NCBI GenBank assembly: GCA_037176705.1
Contig: CM073898.1
Coordinates: forward strand, 42,323,488-42,387,487
Length of the DNA: 64,000 bases
Source of the DNA: Molossus alvarezi
Lineage: Eukaryota; Chordata; Mammalia; Chiroptera; Molossidae
Direction: 5' to 3'
The position numbers and the translations under genes are program-made. The notes beneath the pieces are model-generated. The model saw only the letters and a list, made by a program, of their open reading frames with translations. It did no database searches and was not told where the DNA came from. Positions 11,461 to 23,563 of the stretch are shown here, in pieces (the first letter of the stretch is position 1; every line of letters begins with the position of its first letter).

Positions 11461-13540
11461 GCAATCTGAGTAGGACACGGAATACTTGCTATAAAAGTTG
11501 ACCCAAAATTAAGTGTTTCTGAGCAATACCAACTTGTGTTATGGAACTTGCTTCATCTAGTCCAATACACATGATTCATTCACTGTACCTTAGATGTGAA
11601 AGTGACCTGACTGCCTGTTGTTACTCTGTTTATATCTAAGATTTATTCTTGCTGTAGAATACCTTAGTGCATCACCCTTGGCCTTTAGGATATCTCAGAG
11701 AAGGGGGACCAGTGAGGGACAAGCAGCAGCTTATTCTCCATGGGTGAGCTTATTAGTTCTCTGTAAATCACACAATTGATTGGGCTGGGCACCTGATGGA
11801 GTATAATTTACCAGAAATATGTTTGTCAAATTAAAATAAATTGGGACAGAAGGTTTGATAACTAAATATGTTTATGAGATGCAAAAAAATATAATAGACA
11901 AAAATCAAGGCTTATGAAAATCTACACCAAATCTAACCAGTGACTAAAACCTTCTCTCAGCTACTTTTGCTGGGACCTAGGCATACACTTTAAACACCAC
12001 AAAGATAAGACAGAAAAATTGAGAAACACACAGGCTATGTTTGGTCTTGCTTTGGAGGAAAGGCCAAATCATGCAATGTAAAAGGAGCTATCATCTCCTG
12101 TGGTTATTCTTAGTTGAAGAATCATTTCTAAAGAGAGGTCTAGATACCACAGGAAGAGAAAAACAATCCTTTTCCAGATGACTTCCTTCTCCTTTTTGAT
12201 TTCTTAGCAGTACACCTAGGAAACTGTCTATCAGTCAGTCAAAATAGAAAGAAAACTGTATCACGTCAATAAATATCCACTTAGCATCTACTACGTGAAA
12301 GCACCTGGCTCCTGTCTAAGTTCTAGAGAAGTTGAAAGAACTTCAGTGTTCAGATGTTTCACACCAGCTGGATATGGGCTGATGGATCAATTGGTTTATT
12401 GATTAAGTTATTGAACTAAGTGAATGAAAGGACTCCTACAGCCCAACTTTTTTGTGGACAGTAACCTTGTCTTCTCTACTCTGTAAAATCCATATCATCT
12501 CTGATGCTACATAAATGATTGTCAATGGCATAAAAAAAAAAGTGCAAAGATTTGTTCAGTATGAGTTGCCACTGTAAGATCCATAGTTCTTGAAGTATTG
12601 CAACTATTTTCTCAGTTAAGGATTAGTGGAACACACAGATGAGCAAACTCTTTAAAACCCAATAGCACTACTCTGGCTAGAGCCTGCAATCCTGGCTTCA
12701 AAGGCTTAGAAATTTCCAATTCACCTGGGAAGACTTTCTAGATTATGAAACAAGTAGTTCTTATTACTGTCTCCCCCTTGTTTCTTCCCTGTTATGCTAG
12801 ATAATCCTTCACTCACAAATTTTAGTTTTGGCTTCTTTCTAAAAGTTATCTTCATATTTCAACACTCTGTTTATTATGTTTTTGCCAATAAAGTCCACCA
12901 TGGCATTTCTTTTGTCCTTACACCTTCTCTTGAGAGAGTTCATTCATATCCAAGTTGGTGCAATTAATAAGACATACAAGTTAGGCATTTTACTGATCAG
13001 TTAATTTTAGTCTGAAAGTTTGAAACAACTTCTTAGAATTTTAAGTCTTGAACAAATGTAAATCATTTTCTGAACAGACCCACTCTTATATAGTTGACCT
13101 TATCATCCCTTTTGTTTTATTGAGCCATTGCTGATGATTTTAGATTAAAAGCTCCCATAAGGCAAGGAATGTGAACACAACCTTATTTACCCCTAGACAG
13201 AGTATAAAGACTTGCTACCGTGTCTCAAGGTTATAAGTCTTTGAGGATGGGCTATCCAAGTTGCCCATCTGCTCCTTTTGTTCTTTCTATTGCCATGTCT
13301 TTTCTCTCTGATTAGCCAACCCAATAAATTGGTTAAAAATAGTGTATGTAAGATTCTACACTTCATAGTTAGAGTATATGCTTAAAATAGTAATGCCTTG
13401 TAAATATGCAATCTATTACATTACAATTTATTTATAAGTGACTGAAACCAGAGATTTTCTTGAGAACAGATTTTGGAAAAGTGTATTACTCAACACTGAA
13501 AAGTAGAGAGAAAGCCAGGCAGTAAATTGACTTAAAGATG
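11461..13540. other. Mostly unassigned sequence
   Basis: AT-rich, with no gene. A short stretch near 12265-12340 (CAATAAATATCCACTTAGCA then CTACGTGAAAGCACCTGGC) and one near 13150-13215 look like worn MIR/L2-age repeats but are too diverged to call. Confidence 0.45.
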
Positions 13541-13990
13541 TCTGTATCAGTTGTCTCTCATCATAATAATGCAACATAACAAATAACCATAGCAGCTCGG
13601 TGGCATACAACAATAGGTATGTAGTTTTGCTATAGTCCACATTTTGGTTGGGTAGATTTGCTCATGTACCTGCAGCAGGCTGGCAGGTCAGCTGGGGAAC
13701 TGACTGGCCTAGGACAGACATAGTTGGAATGACTTGGCTCCTGTCCATGTGGTCTCTCTTCCTCTAGCAGACTAGTCAGGAAACATGCTCATGGGGCAGA
13801 AGTCCAGGACAGAGAACAAAGAACACAAGTCTTCTTGAGACTTAAGCTTAGAACAGGCACAGCTACCCACATTTGGCTTAAAGCAGTCACAAAACCAATC
13901 TAACTCTAAGGGGTGAAGTAACAGACCTTATCTCCTGTTGAGAAGAGGTGCAAAGTCCTGTTGCAAAGGACATCTATAGAGCAATGTCTC
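13541..13990 (-). mobile_element. LTR relic, MaLR/MLT1-like, antisense
   Basis: The plus strand opens 'TGTATCAGTTGTCTCTCATC', then 'AACAAATAACCATAGCAGC' and 'TGTCCATGTGGTCTCTC'. This is the usual antisense layout of MLT1-type LTRs. It is diverged and ends near 13990. Confidence 0.6.
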
Positions 13991-14149
13991 TAGTACAACT
14001 TAATCTATTTATCATCTTAACCTAGTATGCAAACCTTTACTTCTTTTATGACTTAATTCAGACAAATAAAAAAAGTTTAAAAAGGAAAAAATTAGAACAA
14101 ATCCTCTTAAATCAATTGTCAGTGGGAGAGCAAGAAGGAACATCTATGT

Positions 14150-14350
14150 ATTAATTTATTCAATAGGCATTTACCAGTTGTCTACTACATTTTAGGCTTT
14201 ATGTTGGGTGCACATATGATTAAGATATAGCATGTTTTCAAATAGTTCTCCATCTCATGAGTTTGCATAGAGCAAGTGTCATTTGGACAGTACTTTGCAC
14301 ATTGAGATAGGTACTCAACAAATATTTGTCAGTCAATGATTGGATAAACA
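14150..14350 (+). repeat. Worn MIR/L2-age repeat
   Basis: 'TTTATTCAATAGGCATTTACC' with 'CTACTACATTTTAGGC' is followed by a L2-like tail 'GTACTCAACAAATATTTGTC'. Low identity. Confidence 0.4.
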
Positions 14351-14815
14351 CTAAGATCATGAGGTTGTCAGATCATAAGAGTTCTCTTCCACTCCATGAG
14401 ACTGTGTTTGGATGGCAATCCTTCAGTGTTTAGAATATACTAGAAAAAAAAAAGAAAATTTAAATGCCTGAGAGATCAATATGCACATAATTTCCCAGTT
14501 TAACTCATCTGCCCTCCTCTCTCTCTTGGATGTTCCTTGGCTGCCAAGGTCGAATCACTAGTTAATAGACCTTTCTAATCATTAGGCAGCAGTAACTAGT
14601 ATGATGCTCTCAGAGATCAATGACCCAATAGCCCAGACCAGAGCAGAAGTCTCAAGTCAGGCAGCATCTGCAAGTCCCCTAATTGCCAGGTAAGAAAAGA
14701 CAGAGATCACCTAAAATGTGACTCTTGTGTTCTCCCTTCAGTATGCCATCATGGATGGGTCTAAGGAATAAGAAATAGACAATGCAAAGCTATCCATATG
14801 TCAATAAATGTGTTC

Positions 14816-14834
14816 GCACACACACACACACACC
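14816..14834. repeat. (CA)n microsatellite
   Basis: Short run of CA units. Confidence 0.9.
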
Positions 14835-15061
14835 ACATTATGCATTTACACACATACATACCCAAGCATTCAATCAATCAATCCAAAGTGAAAGATCTTT
14901 GGTCTTGGGTTTGCACTTGGAGAATCTTTCTCAGACATCTTTGTGGAGTTCTAGAGAGCCATGTGAGGACAGAAAGCCTATAAGCCGGAGCTGAGGGCTC
15001 CTTTCACTTGAAAAGTGAATCACAAGATGAAAATAATCAGGGACCACCAATACTGCACAGT

Positions 15062-15065
<4 letters not shown>

Positions 15066-15105
<40 letters not shown>
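15066..15105. repeat. (TG)20 microsatellite
   Basis: Twenty uninterrupted TG units. Z-DNA-prone alternating purine-pyrimidine tract. Confidence 0.97.
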
Positions 15106-15106
<1 letters not shown>

Positions 15107-15264
15107 TTTTGTGCACGTGAACATATGTGACTTTGTCTCAGTATGTGTATAGGTAATGGGCATTAACACCAACTCACAGAAATTGCTCTCTTTATGAGTT
15201 TTTTAAGGAAAGTCAAACTATATATATATTTTTTTCCTTCCCATTCTCAAAAACAAGCAATTTA

Positions 15265-15535
15265 TAGGGATCCAAATGGGAAAGGAGGACGTGAAACTGT
15301 CATTATTCACAGATGACATGATACTATACATAGAAAACCCCAAAGACTCCATCAAAAATTTACTAGACTTAATAAATGAATTTGGCAAAGTAGCAGGATA
15401 CAAAATTAACCTCAAGAAATCTATGGTATTCTTATACACCAATGATAAACTCACAGAAAGAGAAACTAAAAAAACAATCCCATTTACCATCGTGGCAAAA
15501 AAATTAAGATGCTGGATTCTTTTTAGGAATAAATC
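15265..15535 (+). pseudogene. Internal L1 ORF2 fragment (reverse transcriptase palm)
   Basis: The reading [24 protein letters not shown] continues through [18 protein letters not shown]. It matches the RT catalytic region of the complete L1 at about 56562-56800. The catalytic box reads FTDD instead of FADD. The fragment has neither an L1 5' end nor a 3'UTR/A-tail, and no TSD was found, so it is not a standard 5'-truncated insertion. The last about 25 bases contain an interruption before AGGAATAAA. Confidence 0.88.
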
Positions 15536-17825
15536 TCAGTGCATCATTCAAATATCCTTGAGCTAAGCACACAGTATGCACATCATGAATGCATATAATC
15601 ACTGCAGGGTTCTTTGTGAAGGTTTGAAAAGAGAACTGAAAGAGTGATTGTGGGTCTCTATCTGAGGACATGCACTTGTTGAGTGTGATGGGGCTGATTC
15701 TGGACACTCATTTCCTCTTTCATGGGCCCTGTTCCATTTCTGTGCTTCTCCTAGAACATTTCAGTGGTACTACCAGTTAAAAAGTAAATCACAATCTCTG
15801 GACCTCTTACCAATTATATACTTCCATCTATCCAAGGAAATATTCAAGGATTTTCAATATATGCCACACAGATAGATATATATTTTAAAGATCATGACTT
15901 TACACTAACTAATTTCATCCTCCTCTAGGCTTATTTGGGGTTGATGAAACTAAATTCCAGAGTCTGATGTTGCAATCTGTATTACTACTATGTATCTACT
16001 AGAAGTGTGCAAATGTGCAATTCAACACTCAGAAAGCTCGTCCTTGCTATCACCGTCACTCCTAGTTAACAATGCTGAGGACTGTTTTCTCTACCTTTTT
16101 CTTCAGAAATATGAAATACAAATTTTAGAAAATTCATAGCCTCTGGAACTCAGAAAACCTAGCCTAGAGAACTGCACACCCTTCTCTCTTTACCCATTTG
16201 AGATACGGGATGATCTAAAGCCACTTACTTCTTTAATTTTGTTTTTCTTTTGTTGCATCTCCCATCCTGGAAATCTAGGATAAAAAATGCCAGATCTTTA
16301 AGGTAAAAATCTTACATTCCCCAGTTTGGGGCACAGAAGGTTTTTCTGATAAGCCCTTTCATGTGAACCTGAAGCTCATTTATGCAATGGGGCACCCCAA
16401 ATGACTTCAAGTGCCCTTTTCCAGATCCGACGGTCTTCAGATTGTTTTGATCTGTGAAGTAACAGATATCTGAAAGCATGTGTTATTTTAAACATAAAGC
16501 AGAACATGAAACATTTGCATCTCATTACCATTTTATAAAGATTGCCTTTGAGATTCAAAAGGTGCAACAATTGTTAGCAGAGAAATGGTTCTATCTCTGC
16601 AAACTAGTATTAATAGCATTAAAATAAATAAAATAACATAGTTCATTAAATGTCTATTCATTCAAAGAAAGGAATATATATATTTGTATGTTGTAGATAA
16701 TTCAGAAGCAACATGCCTCATTACTAACTCCCTAAATTCCAAAATCTATTTCTCAATTTAGAATGTAATTTTTATGTGCCTTATATGTGTTTGGTTGAAT
16801 GCTTATATTTTAGGCAAATGTGTTTTTAAATAAAGATTAAATCTTCAAATGAAAATTAATGCAATTTTACTGAACAAAAATGCTAGAATAGTTCAATATT
16901 AAAATTCATTAGAAAGTAACATGTAATTCATAACCAAATTCTCCAGGTTCATGATGACCGACAAACTAACAGGTATTTTTGGAAAACCTACAATATGCTG
17001 AGTTACAAATAAAGTTTATGATCTAATTCTCAACCTTGTGTATCTTATACTAAAGCTGGTGAGGAAGAACAAAGGTGTGTAAATAGATGAGAGAACAAAC
17101 CAGTAGTGATTTAAGAGTGTGCATTGGACCCTCACTGAAATTAGCTAGAGTCAGGCTAAAATGTGCTGGGTTGTTTCTGTTTTCCCCCCTATAGAAAAAC
17201 CAATCACAGCAGCTAGACCAGTGATGCCAAGAACAGGGAGAGGGTATGATGAACCTCCTACCTCAGATGCAAGAGCCCGTAGATGCTGCTGTGCACTACA
17301 CACAGAGGGGGACACCTGAACACTTGTGAAGGGGCGGGGACCAAAATCTCTCTTCAGTATTCCCTTTTGTCAAGGGTTTCACTACCTTCTGAGAAGCAAA
17401 CAACTTCTACTTACCTCTCTAGCTTCATGTCTCATCCCAGAGGACCCCTTTGTCCTCTGGTGCCACATTTAAATAACTTTAGTCTCAAGTACAGATAATG
17501 CCCTTGGTCTCCGCAGCGCTGCTATACTGGTGACTCTGCCTGGAATGTGCTTCTGAACATTTTAGGGGCCCGATTAACTGCGACTTCAGACTTTGCCTTG
17601 AATGTGGCGTCTTCAGTGGCCCCTGTGCCTGGGTTAGTTGCTCCCCAACTATGCACACCCATTTCAACCTGTATTGACCATTTCAAACATTTCTTACCTT
17701 TCGTTATGAAAACTAAATAAATTAGCACATGGTAAACATTCAGTATCTAGCATGTCATACTCAAGTTATAACAGCTGTTATTATTCTCTCACTGTTGTTT
17801 GTTTGTTTGTTTGTTTAATTCTCTC
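15536..17825. other. No recognisable feature
   Basis: AT-rich unique-looking sequence with no gene or confident repeat. A short (TTTG)n tract lies at about 17797-17815. Confidence 0.5.
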
Positions 17826-17827
17826 AT

Positions 17828-17935
17828 TCCTCAATATTCTCCCCCACCAACATCTGAGCTAGGTCCTGTCTTGTTCAGCAATGCCGCCCCATTACCTAGT
17901 ACTGTGCCAGGTACACAGTGAGTGGCCATGAATAG
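17828..17935 (+). mobile_element. L2-like 3' relic
   Basis: The order 'TTCAGCAATGCCGCCCC', 'CCTAGTACTGTGCCAGGTAC', 'CAGTGAGTGGCCATGAATA' matches the L2 tail pattern. Diverged. Confidence 0.5.
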
Positions 17936-18175
17936 TGCATAAAAGAGAAATTGTTTTAGTTATTACACATATACATTAGTATTTAGATTTAATACTTTCT
18001 CCTCTGCCCTATCAGACTTCCCATCAAAACTCCAAACAAGATTCCTCTTTTCCAAAATATAAAAAAACATGAAGAAGGAGGAGAAGGATAAGAGAAAACC
18101 CAATGCAAACAAAAAATTATCCAACTTCCTATTATCATAAACAAGGAATAGTTTGGATTTTGTGGGGCCTGTGAT

Positions 18176-18178
<3 letters not shown>

Positions 18179-18216
<38 letters not shown>

Positions 18217-18221
18217 TATAT
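18179..18221. repeat. (GT)14 followed by (AT)n
   Basis: Compound dinucleotide microsatellite: GT to 18206, then TA-rich to about 18221. Confidence 0.95.
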
Positions 18222-18429
18222 TTAAATCAGTTTTGAGCATTAGTGCTTGAGTCCTGTTTCAAATGAGGAAATATCATACTTTAAGAACATAGGTCTATAA
18301 TTTAAATAGAACGTTTTTGTTTTTTGTTTTTTCTTTCAGAATTTGTGTTTAAGAGTTTTCTTTTTAAGGCTTTCCTGTGAATCCTACAGACAAATAACAA
18401 TAACTATTCATGGAGTTCTTAAGAGGGTA

Positions 18430-19192
18430 GTGTAGGTCAAAACGGCCCTCCAAAAGGTATCCATGTCACATGCCTGGAACCTGTGAACATTATCTTATTT
18501 GGAAGAAAGGTCTTTGCAGATGTGATTAAGTTAAAGATCTTATGATGAGATAATTCTAGGTTATCAGTTCAGATTGGCCTTAAATCCAAAGCAAGTGGCC
18601 TTGCAAGAGAAAAGCAATAGATGATTTGAGTCTCACAGTTAAGGAGACACAGACGCCCAGAGATGCCATGTGGAGATGGGGGTGGAGACTGGGAAGATGC
18701 AGCTACAAGCCAAGGAACTCCTGGAGCCCCCAGCGGGAAAGATGAAGCAGCACTTTCCCAGAGCCTCTGGGAGGAGCACAGCCCTGCCAGCAGGTTACCA
18801 TTTTAGTTTGGTTTACTTTAGTTTCTGAGAATATTTAAATTCTACTCTCTTGGCAAACTTCAATTATACTCAACTCTATCTTTTCTCGTCTCTGTTTCTA
18901 TGAGTTTGACCTTTGTGTTTTTTAGATCCCACGTATGAGTGATAACTATACAGTATTTGTCTTTCTCTATCCCACTTATTTTATTTAGCACAATGCCCTC
19001 TGGGTTCATCTACATTGCTGCAGATGACAGAATTTCCTCCTTTGTAAAGGCTGGATGATATTCCGTTGTATATACAGCTCAGTTTTTCTTTATCCATTTG
19101 TCTATTGATGGACATTTAGATTTCAGACCTCTTACCTCCAGAGTTGTGAGGGAATAAATGTGTTATGGCAGCCATGAGGTCAAATAAAATAA
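18430..19192 (+). mobile_element. LTR relic (MaLR-like) split by an old L1 insertion
   Basis: The first part (18430-18796) shows 'CTGGAACCTGTGAACATTAT', 'GGTCTTTGCAGATGTGATTA' and an 'AGCCTCTGGGAGGAGCACAG' end. The second part (about 19118-19192) resumes with 'TTTCAGACCTCTTACCTCCA', 'GTTGTGAGGGAATAAATG' and the LTR 3' end. An antisense L1 piece lies between them. No internal retroviral genes are seen. Confidence 0.7.
18797..19117 (-). mobile_element. Old L1 3'-end fragment nested in the LTR
   Basis: The plus strand shows the antisense L1 3' order: 'TATGAGTTTGACC', 'TTTTTAGATCCCACGTATGA', 'CAGTATTTGTCTTTCTCTA', 'GGTTCATCTACATTGCTGC', 'CCATTTGTCTATTGATGGAC'. The LTR sequence resumes directly after it. 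Confidence 0.82.
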
Positions 19193-19229
19193 CACCTGTA
19201 GAGCAAACCACCTGTTCCTGAAATGTCCT

Positions 19230-19315
19230 CATTCATTGACTCCTTCAATAATTCATTCAACAAATATAAGTATCTACCATATCCTAGGACTGCTCTCAGT
19301 ACCAGGAATATGTGG
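19230..19315 (+). repeat. Worn ancient repeat
   Basis: 'TTCATTCAACAAATATAAG' then 'CTACCATATCCTAGGACTGC' and 'CAGTACCAGGAATATG'. This is the same module type as at 8.4 kb. Confidence 0.4.
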
Positions 19316-19439
19316 GCAAAGGGGAAACAGATCTGAGGAAATTACACTTCCTATAATTTTATATAGCATTCTGTTATAAGGTGAGTTTCCTTGTCATTCA
19401 ATCTCCAGCTCTACTTTGTGTTGCTATTAAATTGTTTCC

Positions 19440-19756
19440 TTGCCCTGGTCAGTTTGGCTCAGCTGTTAGAGCATCAGCCCGCAGACCAAAGAGTTGTGGG
19501 TTTGATACCCTGTCAAGGGCATGCACCTGGGTTGCAGATTTGATCACTGGCCCCAGTCAGGGTCATGTGGGAGGCAACCAATCAATGTGTTTCTCTCACA
19601 TCAATGTTTATCTCCCTCTCCCTCCCTCTCCCTCTCCCTCTCCCTCTCCCTCTCCCTCTCCCTCTCCCTCTCCCTCTCCCTCTCCCTCCCTCCCTCCCTT
19701 ATTTCCACTCTATCTGAAAAAAAAAATCAATGGAAAGATATCCTTGGGTGAGGATT
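19440..19756 (+). mobile_element. VES-type SINE with expanded CCCTCT tract
   Basis: Full-length element. The head starts at 'CCCTGGTCAGTTTGGCTCAG', a B-box-like GGGTTTGATACC follows, then the second half 'CAACCAATCAATGTG' and the paired TCTCACATCAATG segment. About 90 bp of CCCTCT/CCCT units (19611-19700) follow, then a tail with 'CCTTGGGTGAGGATTAAAA'. The TSD is not clear. Confidence 0.9.
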
Positions 19757-21389
19757 AAAAAATAAAAACCTTGTTTTGGTGAAACTCACACACAAGCCAT
19801 AGTTCTAATTTCCACTCATCACATTCTAGAGTTCCTCACACCCTTGCCAATCCCTGCTTCCAGTGCAATCCCAAATTTTTCTGCATGGAGAACAAACTAC
19901 AGATGCAGCAAATATAAACAGGCTACTACACATTGCAAAGTATTTGTTGTATTTGACTCGATAGAAAGAGCAAGCTAACCTCCATTCTTATTTGTCCCAT
20001 CTCTCCGCATTCTGGAACATCATTTCTAAACTGGATATAGGTGTTTCGTATTTGGTCCTCATTCACATTTACCAGTTACATTCATTTTTTACTACTCTAG
20101 ACCATGTAAATGTCTCCTTCCTGTAGGAAAGAGCAGAGGTTTTAATAATGTTATGATGAGAACACCTTGTTGGTAACAGATGCTGACGCTAATGATATTC
20201 AACCCAGGGAAGGAAGGTTATTTTCGTAATGGAAGATTTTCTCCTTAAATTCGGTTACAACAGAGAATAGAAAACAAACTTTGTAGCATTTATGGCACCT
20301 CCAACTTGAGTATAATATCTTTCCCTAAATAGTATTAAAATTGTCATAACCCATAATATCCATATCATATTTCTCTGTGTCACTAGGATATATGTGTCCT
20401 GCTCTTTTGCTTTCTAAATGAATTCTTTACTTTTATAAAGTAAATTTTTCATCACCAGTTTCATCTATATTTTGTAAAGATCCTAGAAGAGACATTTCTT
20501 TCAGGAAGTGACTATTATGACAGTGTTATAAACCGCCAAATATATCCAGATTAATATAAATGTCCTGCACGTGACAATTTGCCCCACCAGAAGTGATTCT
20601 TTAATAAGATTGAACAATCTACCTGAGAAAAGCACTTGACAGAGATAGAAACTGTGTCACTTGTTCAAAGCAGGGACTCAGGCAAATATTTTCATCTGGC
20701 TCTTGTTCAATGCCTGACTTGAAGCTACACATCATTCACAGTTTCATCCATCACACTTGAAGCGTTGCTATTGTAACCAACATGAGCAAACTGCACACTT
20801 AAACCTGTGTGTTCTGTTCCACCTAGCAGACAGTTGATTAGATGGACTTCAAGGGAGTGGACAAATGGATTAATTGGGTTCAGAAAGCAAAGGGAGCCAG
20901 AAGAAAAGTAATGATATCAACTATCAGGCGATGCTAGGTTGGGTAGCTCTGTCTTTTTCTAAATCTTGGAATCAGGCCAGGGTCACTGATTCTAATTAGT
21001 AACAGACCAGCTCCTTATCCCGCACAGGTCCTGTGGAGCTGAAGAAAATGAACCCGGTCTGCCAAGTCAGAGCTTGCATTTAATTTGGGGAGGGAAATAG
21101 GGAGAGTACATTTGGCCAAATCCTCCTGCTGGGCTCTCTCTTGGGTACGAAACAGCCAGAGGAGGGTAAAGAATGGGTGGAAAATAAAACACAATTGTGT
21201 GTGTGTGAGTGGAGGGGGGGCGGATAAATTATGGAGATAGACAAAGCTTTGGGGAAAAGATGGGGGGGGAATAAGAAGGAGGTAGGGGAATGCTAGATAA
21301 CCCAAGGTGATACAATCAAAGACAACTTCTCAAAGCACATCAGTTCATTCTGTCTCTTTCCTTGTGCTTTCTCCTTTCAGAACAATCCA
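19757..21389. other. No recognisable feature
   Basis: Unique-looking, AT-rich. No gene signal and no confident repeat. Confidence 0.5.
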
Positions 21390-21620
21390 AAGGCCATTTA
21401 ATCACTAGGTATCTTCTGAGCCCCTCCAATGAATGGACCAGGCCCTGTATGAGCACTATGCTTACATGATTTGGTTTAATCCTTGCAGCAATTCCATGTA
21501 ATTGGCTATTTTACATGTACAAATTCTGAGATTTAGGAAAAAAGCAAGTTCAACCGCTAGTTTGTAGCAAAATCATAATTCAATTCCAGGTTTGTCCAAT
21601 TCCAAAGCTCATGGATTTTT
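21390..21620 (-). mobile_element. MIR SINE relic
   Basis: The plus strand carries antisense MIR order: 'AGGTATCTTCTGAGCCCC', 'CATGATTTGGTTTAATCC', 'GCAGCAATTCCATGTAA' and a terminal tRNA-like part 'AATTCCAGGTTTGTCC'. Confidence 0.65.
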
Positions 21621-21838
21621 CACTATACCCATAGAGTAAAAATAGTAAGAATGTCTCATTACCTCCTGCAAGGGGTGAGGGTTAAAATCAGTACTTTAAT
21701 TTTAATAGAAAACTCATTTTCCCTAATGTATTGCTTTAGGGAAAATCCCACCAAGATGAAGGTCCAGGAAAAGATGCTGCTGCTGGTTTTAATATTTCCT
21801 GTGAAACTTCCAACAGGGGAAACTGAGGACTACTGCTT

Positions 21839-22116
21839 AAAAGTTTCTGTGATGGCCCTGGCCGGTTTGGCTCAGCGGTTAGAGCGTCGGCCTGCGGTCC
21901 GGAGAGACCCGGGTTCGGTTCCCGCTAAGGGCATGTACCTCGGTTGCAGTTTGTCCCCGGCCCTGGTTGGTCATGCGGGTGGCAGCCACTCGATGTGTCC
22001 CTTTCACATTGATGTTTCTCTCTCTCTCTCTCCCTCCTGCTCTATCTGAACAAAGAATGAAAAAGTGTCCTCGGGTGAGGATAAAAAAAAAAAAAAAAAA
22101 AAAGTTTCTGTGATGG
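21839..22116 (+). mobile_element. Young VES-type SINE with perfect 17-bp TSD
   Basis: The direct repeat AAAAGTTTCTGTGATGG is identical at 21839-21855 and 22100-22116 and brackets the SINE. The target reads TT|AAAAG, the L1 endonuclease preference. The head has a good A box (TGGCTCAGCGG) and B box (GGGTTCGGTTCCC) for RNA polymerase III. The CT-rich body is followed by 'CCTCGGGTGAGGATAAAA' and an A-tail of about 20. It is the least worn SINE here, so a recent insertion. Readthrough frames across it are not genes. Confidence 0.96.
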
Positions 22117-23143
22117 AAATAGAAACTTTCATTATGAGCTGCCACGAAAAACTGACATATAAAATGGGAAATAAGTGTATAAAATGTATACTTGGTGCTA
22201 AATTAGACATTGTACATCACATCTTAGCTAGCGAGCACATTTTCTAAAAGGACTTGCAGAAGAAAAAATTAAAATTGAGAAAATGTGTTGAGTATTATTT
22301 TTCTATAGTGTCTCCCTTAATGAGTGTGTATTCCACTGTAGGACACCAGGTTTTAAGGCAGAATTTGAAAACCCACACTTTGGGAAAGTTTTGTCCCACA
22401 ATCAGCTTTCAGTTTTGAAATACTGAGTGAACAGGAATTGATATGGTAATAGTTACAAAACTTTCACTTCCCAAGTACCTCATTATAAGAAGTTTGAAGT
22501 TCTCACAAGGAAGCTCAAGTCCTCACTTGATCAGACAGTTTAGAAATCCAAACTACAAAAATTCATTGATAATTGACTAAAAGCAGAGCGTAAGAAGCAT
22601 GAAAAGAATGTAGGAGTAACTAAAACAATTCATTTTGTGAATACCTTCTTAAATTCCATATTTGCTTGGAGTTCTCTGCATACTTCAGTGACTATGTAAC
22701 TTTTTCTCTCAGCCTTTTAAAGCACATGCCTTTTGATGAGCCTAACTGTATTAAGTCCAACTCTAACCAAAACCCTGACATTCATTACTAGCATCAACCC
22801 CCACTGACAGCAAGCTCCCCCAAATCCGTGATAACTGGGAGTTTCTACGAGTAGTGAGACATTATGAAGTTTTGACTTTCAGAGACTGAGTTATAAAGGA
22901 ATACATCTTGTATCATTGTTGTACCCAATAGTCTCTGTTTCCTCTCCAAATCCTCTCCTCTGCTCCATATCCCAAAGCCTGGCCTCCCTGGACCAGCTTC
23001 CTGGGGCTCTCTGGGACTCAGTCTTGATACACTTGGGCCACTGCAGCTCAGAGTGGGAAGAGGGCGGGTCATGTGCTGTGTTGTCCCTGCTTCCTCCCCA
23101 TGAGCTGTGTGGGCACTGGCTCCTACTGGAAGCCCCTGCCCAA
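22117..23143. other. No recognisable feature
   Basis: No gene or confident repeat. GC rises from about 22900 onward, where opposed short frames arise without domains. Confidence 0.5.
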
Positions 23144-23563
23144 TGGTATATTCATTTCCTAGAGCTGCCATAACAAATTACCTCAAACCAAAAGGCTTAC
23201 AGCAGCAGAAATATATTCTCCCCCAGCTCTGGAGCCAGAATTCCAATCAAAGTGTCAGCAGGGCCATGCCCCCTCTCAAAGTTCTAGGGGAGATACTGTT
23301 TTGGGCTTGTTCCAGCTCTGGTGGCTCTAGGCATCCCTTGGCCTGTGGCTACATAGAAACCCACTCACCTCCCTAGCCTTCTTCTCTCTCCCCTCCGCCT
23401 GTGTCTGCTCTTAGTATAAGGACACTTACACTGGATTTGGGGCCCACCTGGACAATCCAGGATGATCGCACCTTGAGATCTTTAACTTCATTACATCTGT
23501 GAAGACGCTTTCTAAGTAAGGCCATGTTCTTTTGAGGGACCATCTTTCAACCTACTACCGATG
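23144..23563 (-). mobile_element. Solo LTR relic, MaLR/MLT1-like, antisense
   Basis: The plus strand starts 'TTCATTTCCTAGAGCTGCCA', then 'TAACAAATTACCTCAAACC', 'GTGTCAGCAGGGCCATGCC', 'TAAGGACACTTACACTGG', 'CATTACATCTGTGAAGACG' and ends near 'CAACCTACTACC'. This is the standard antisense layout. No TSD is resolved. Confidence 0.75.

Noticed and set aside
21839..22116. tRNA gene at the VES heads
   Set aside because: A and B box-like words exist, but the acceptor stem and the 3' half of a tRNA do not. The CT-rich body and A-tail make it a SINE.
21651..22210. 132-codon plus frame and opposite minus frames
   Set aside because: They are readthrough of the VES SINE. The same peptide text recurs at other VES copies (37.1 and 48.6 kb).
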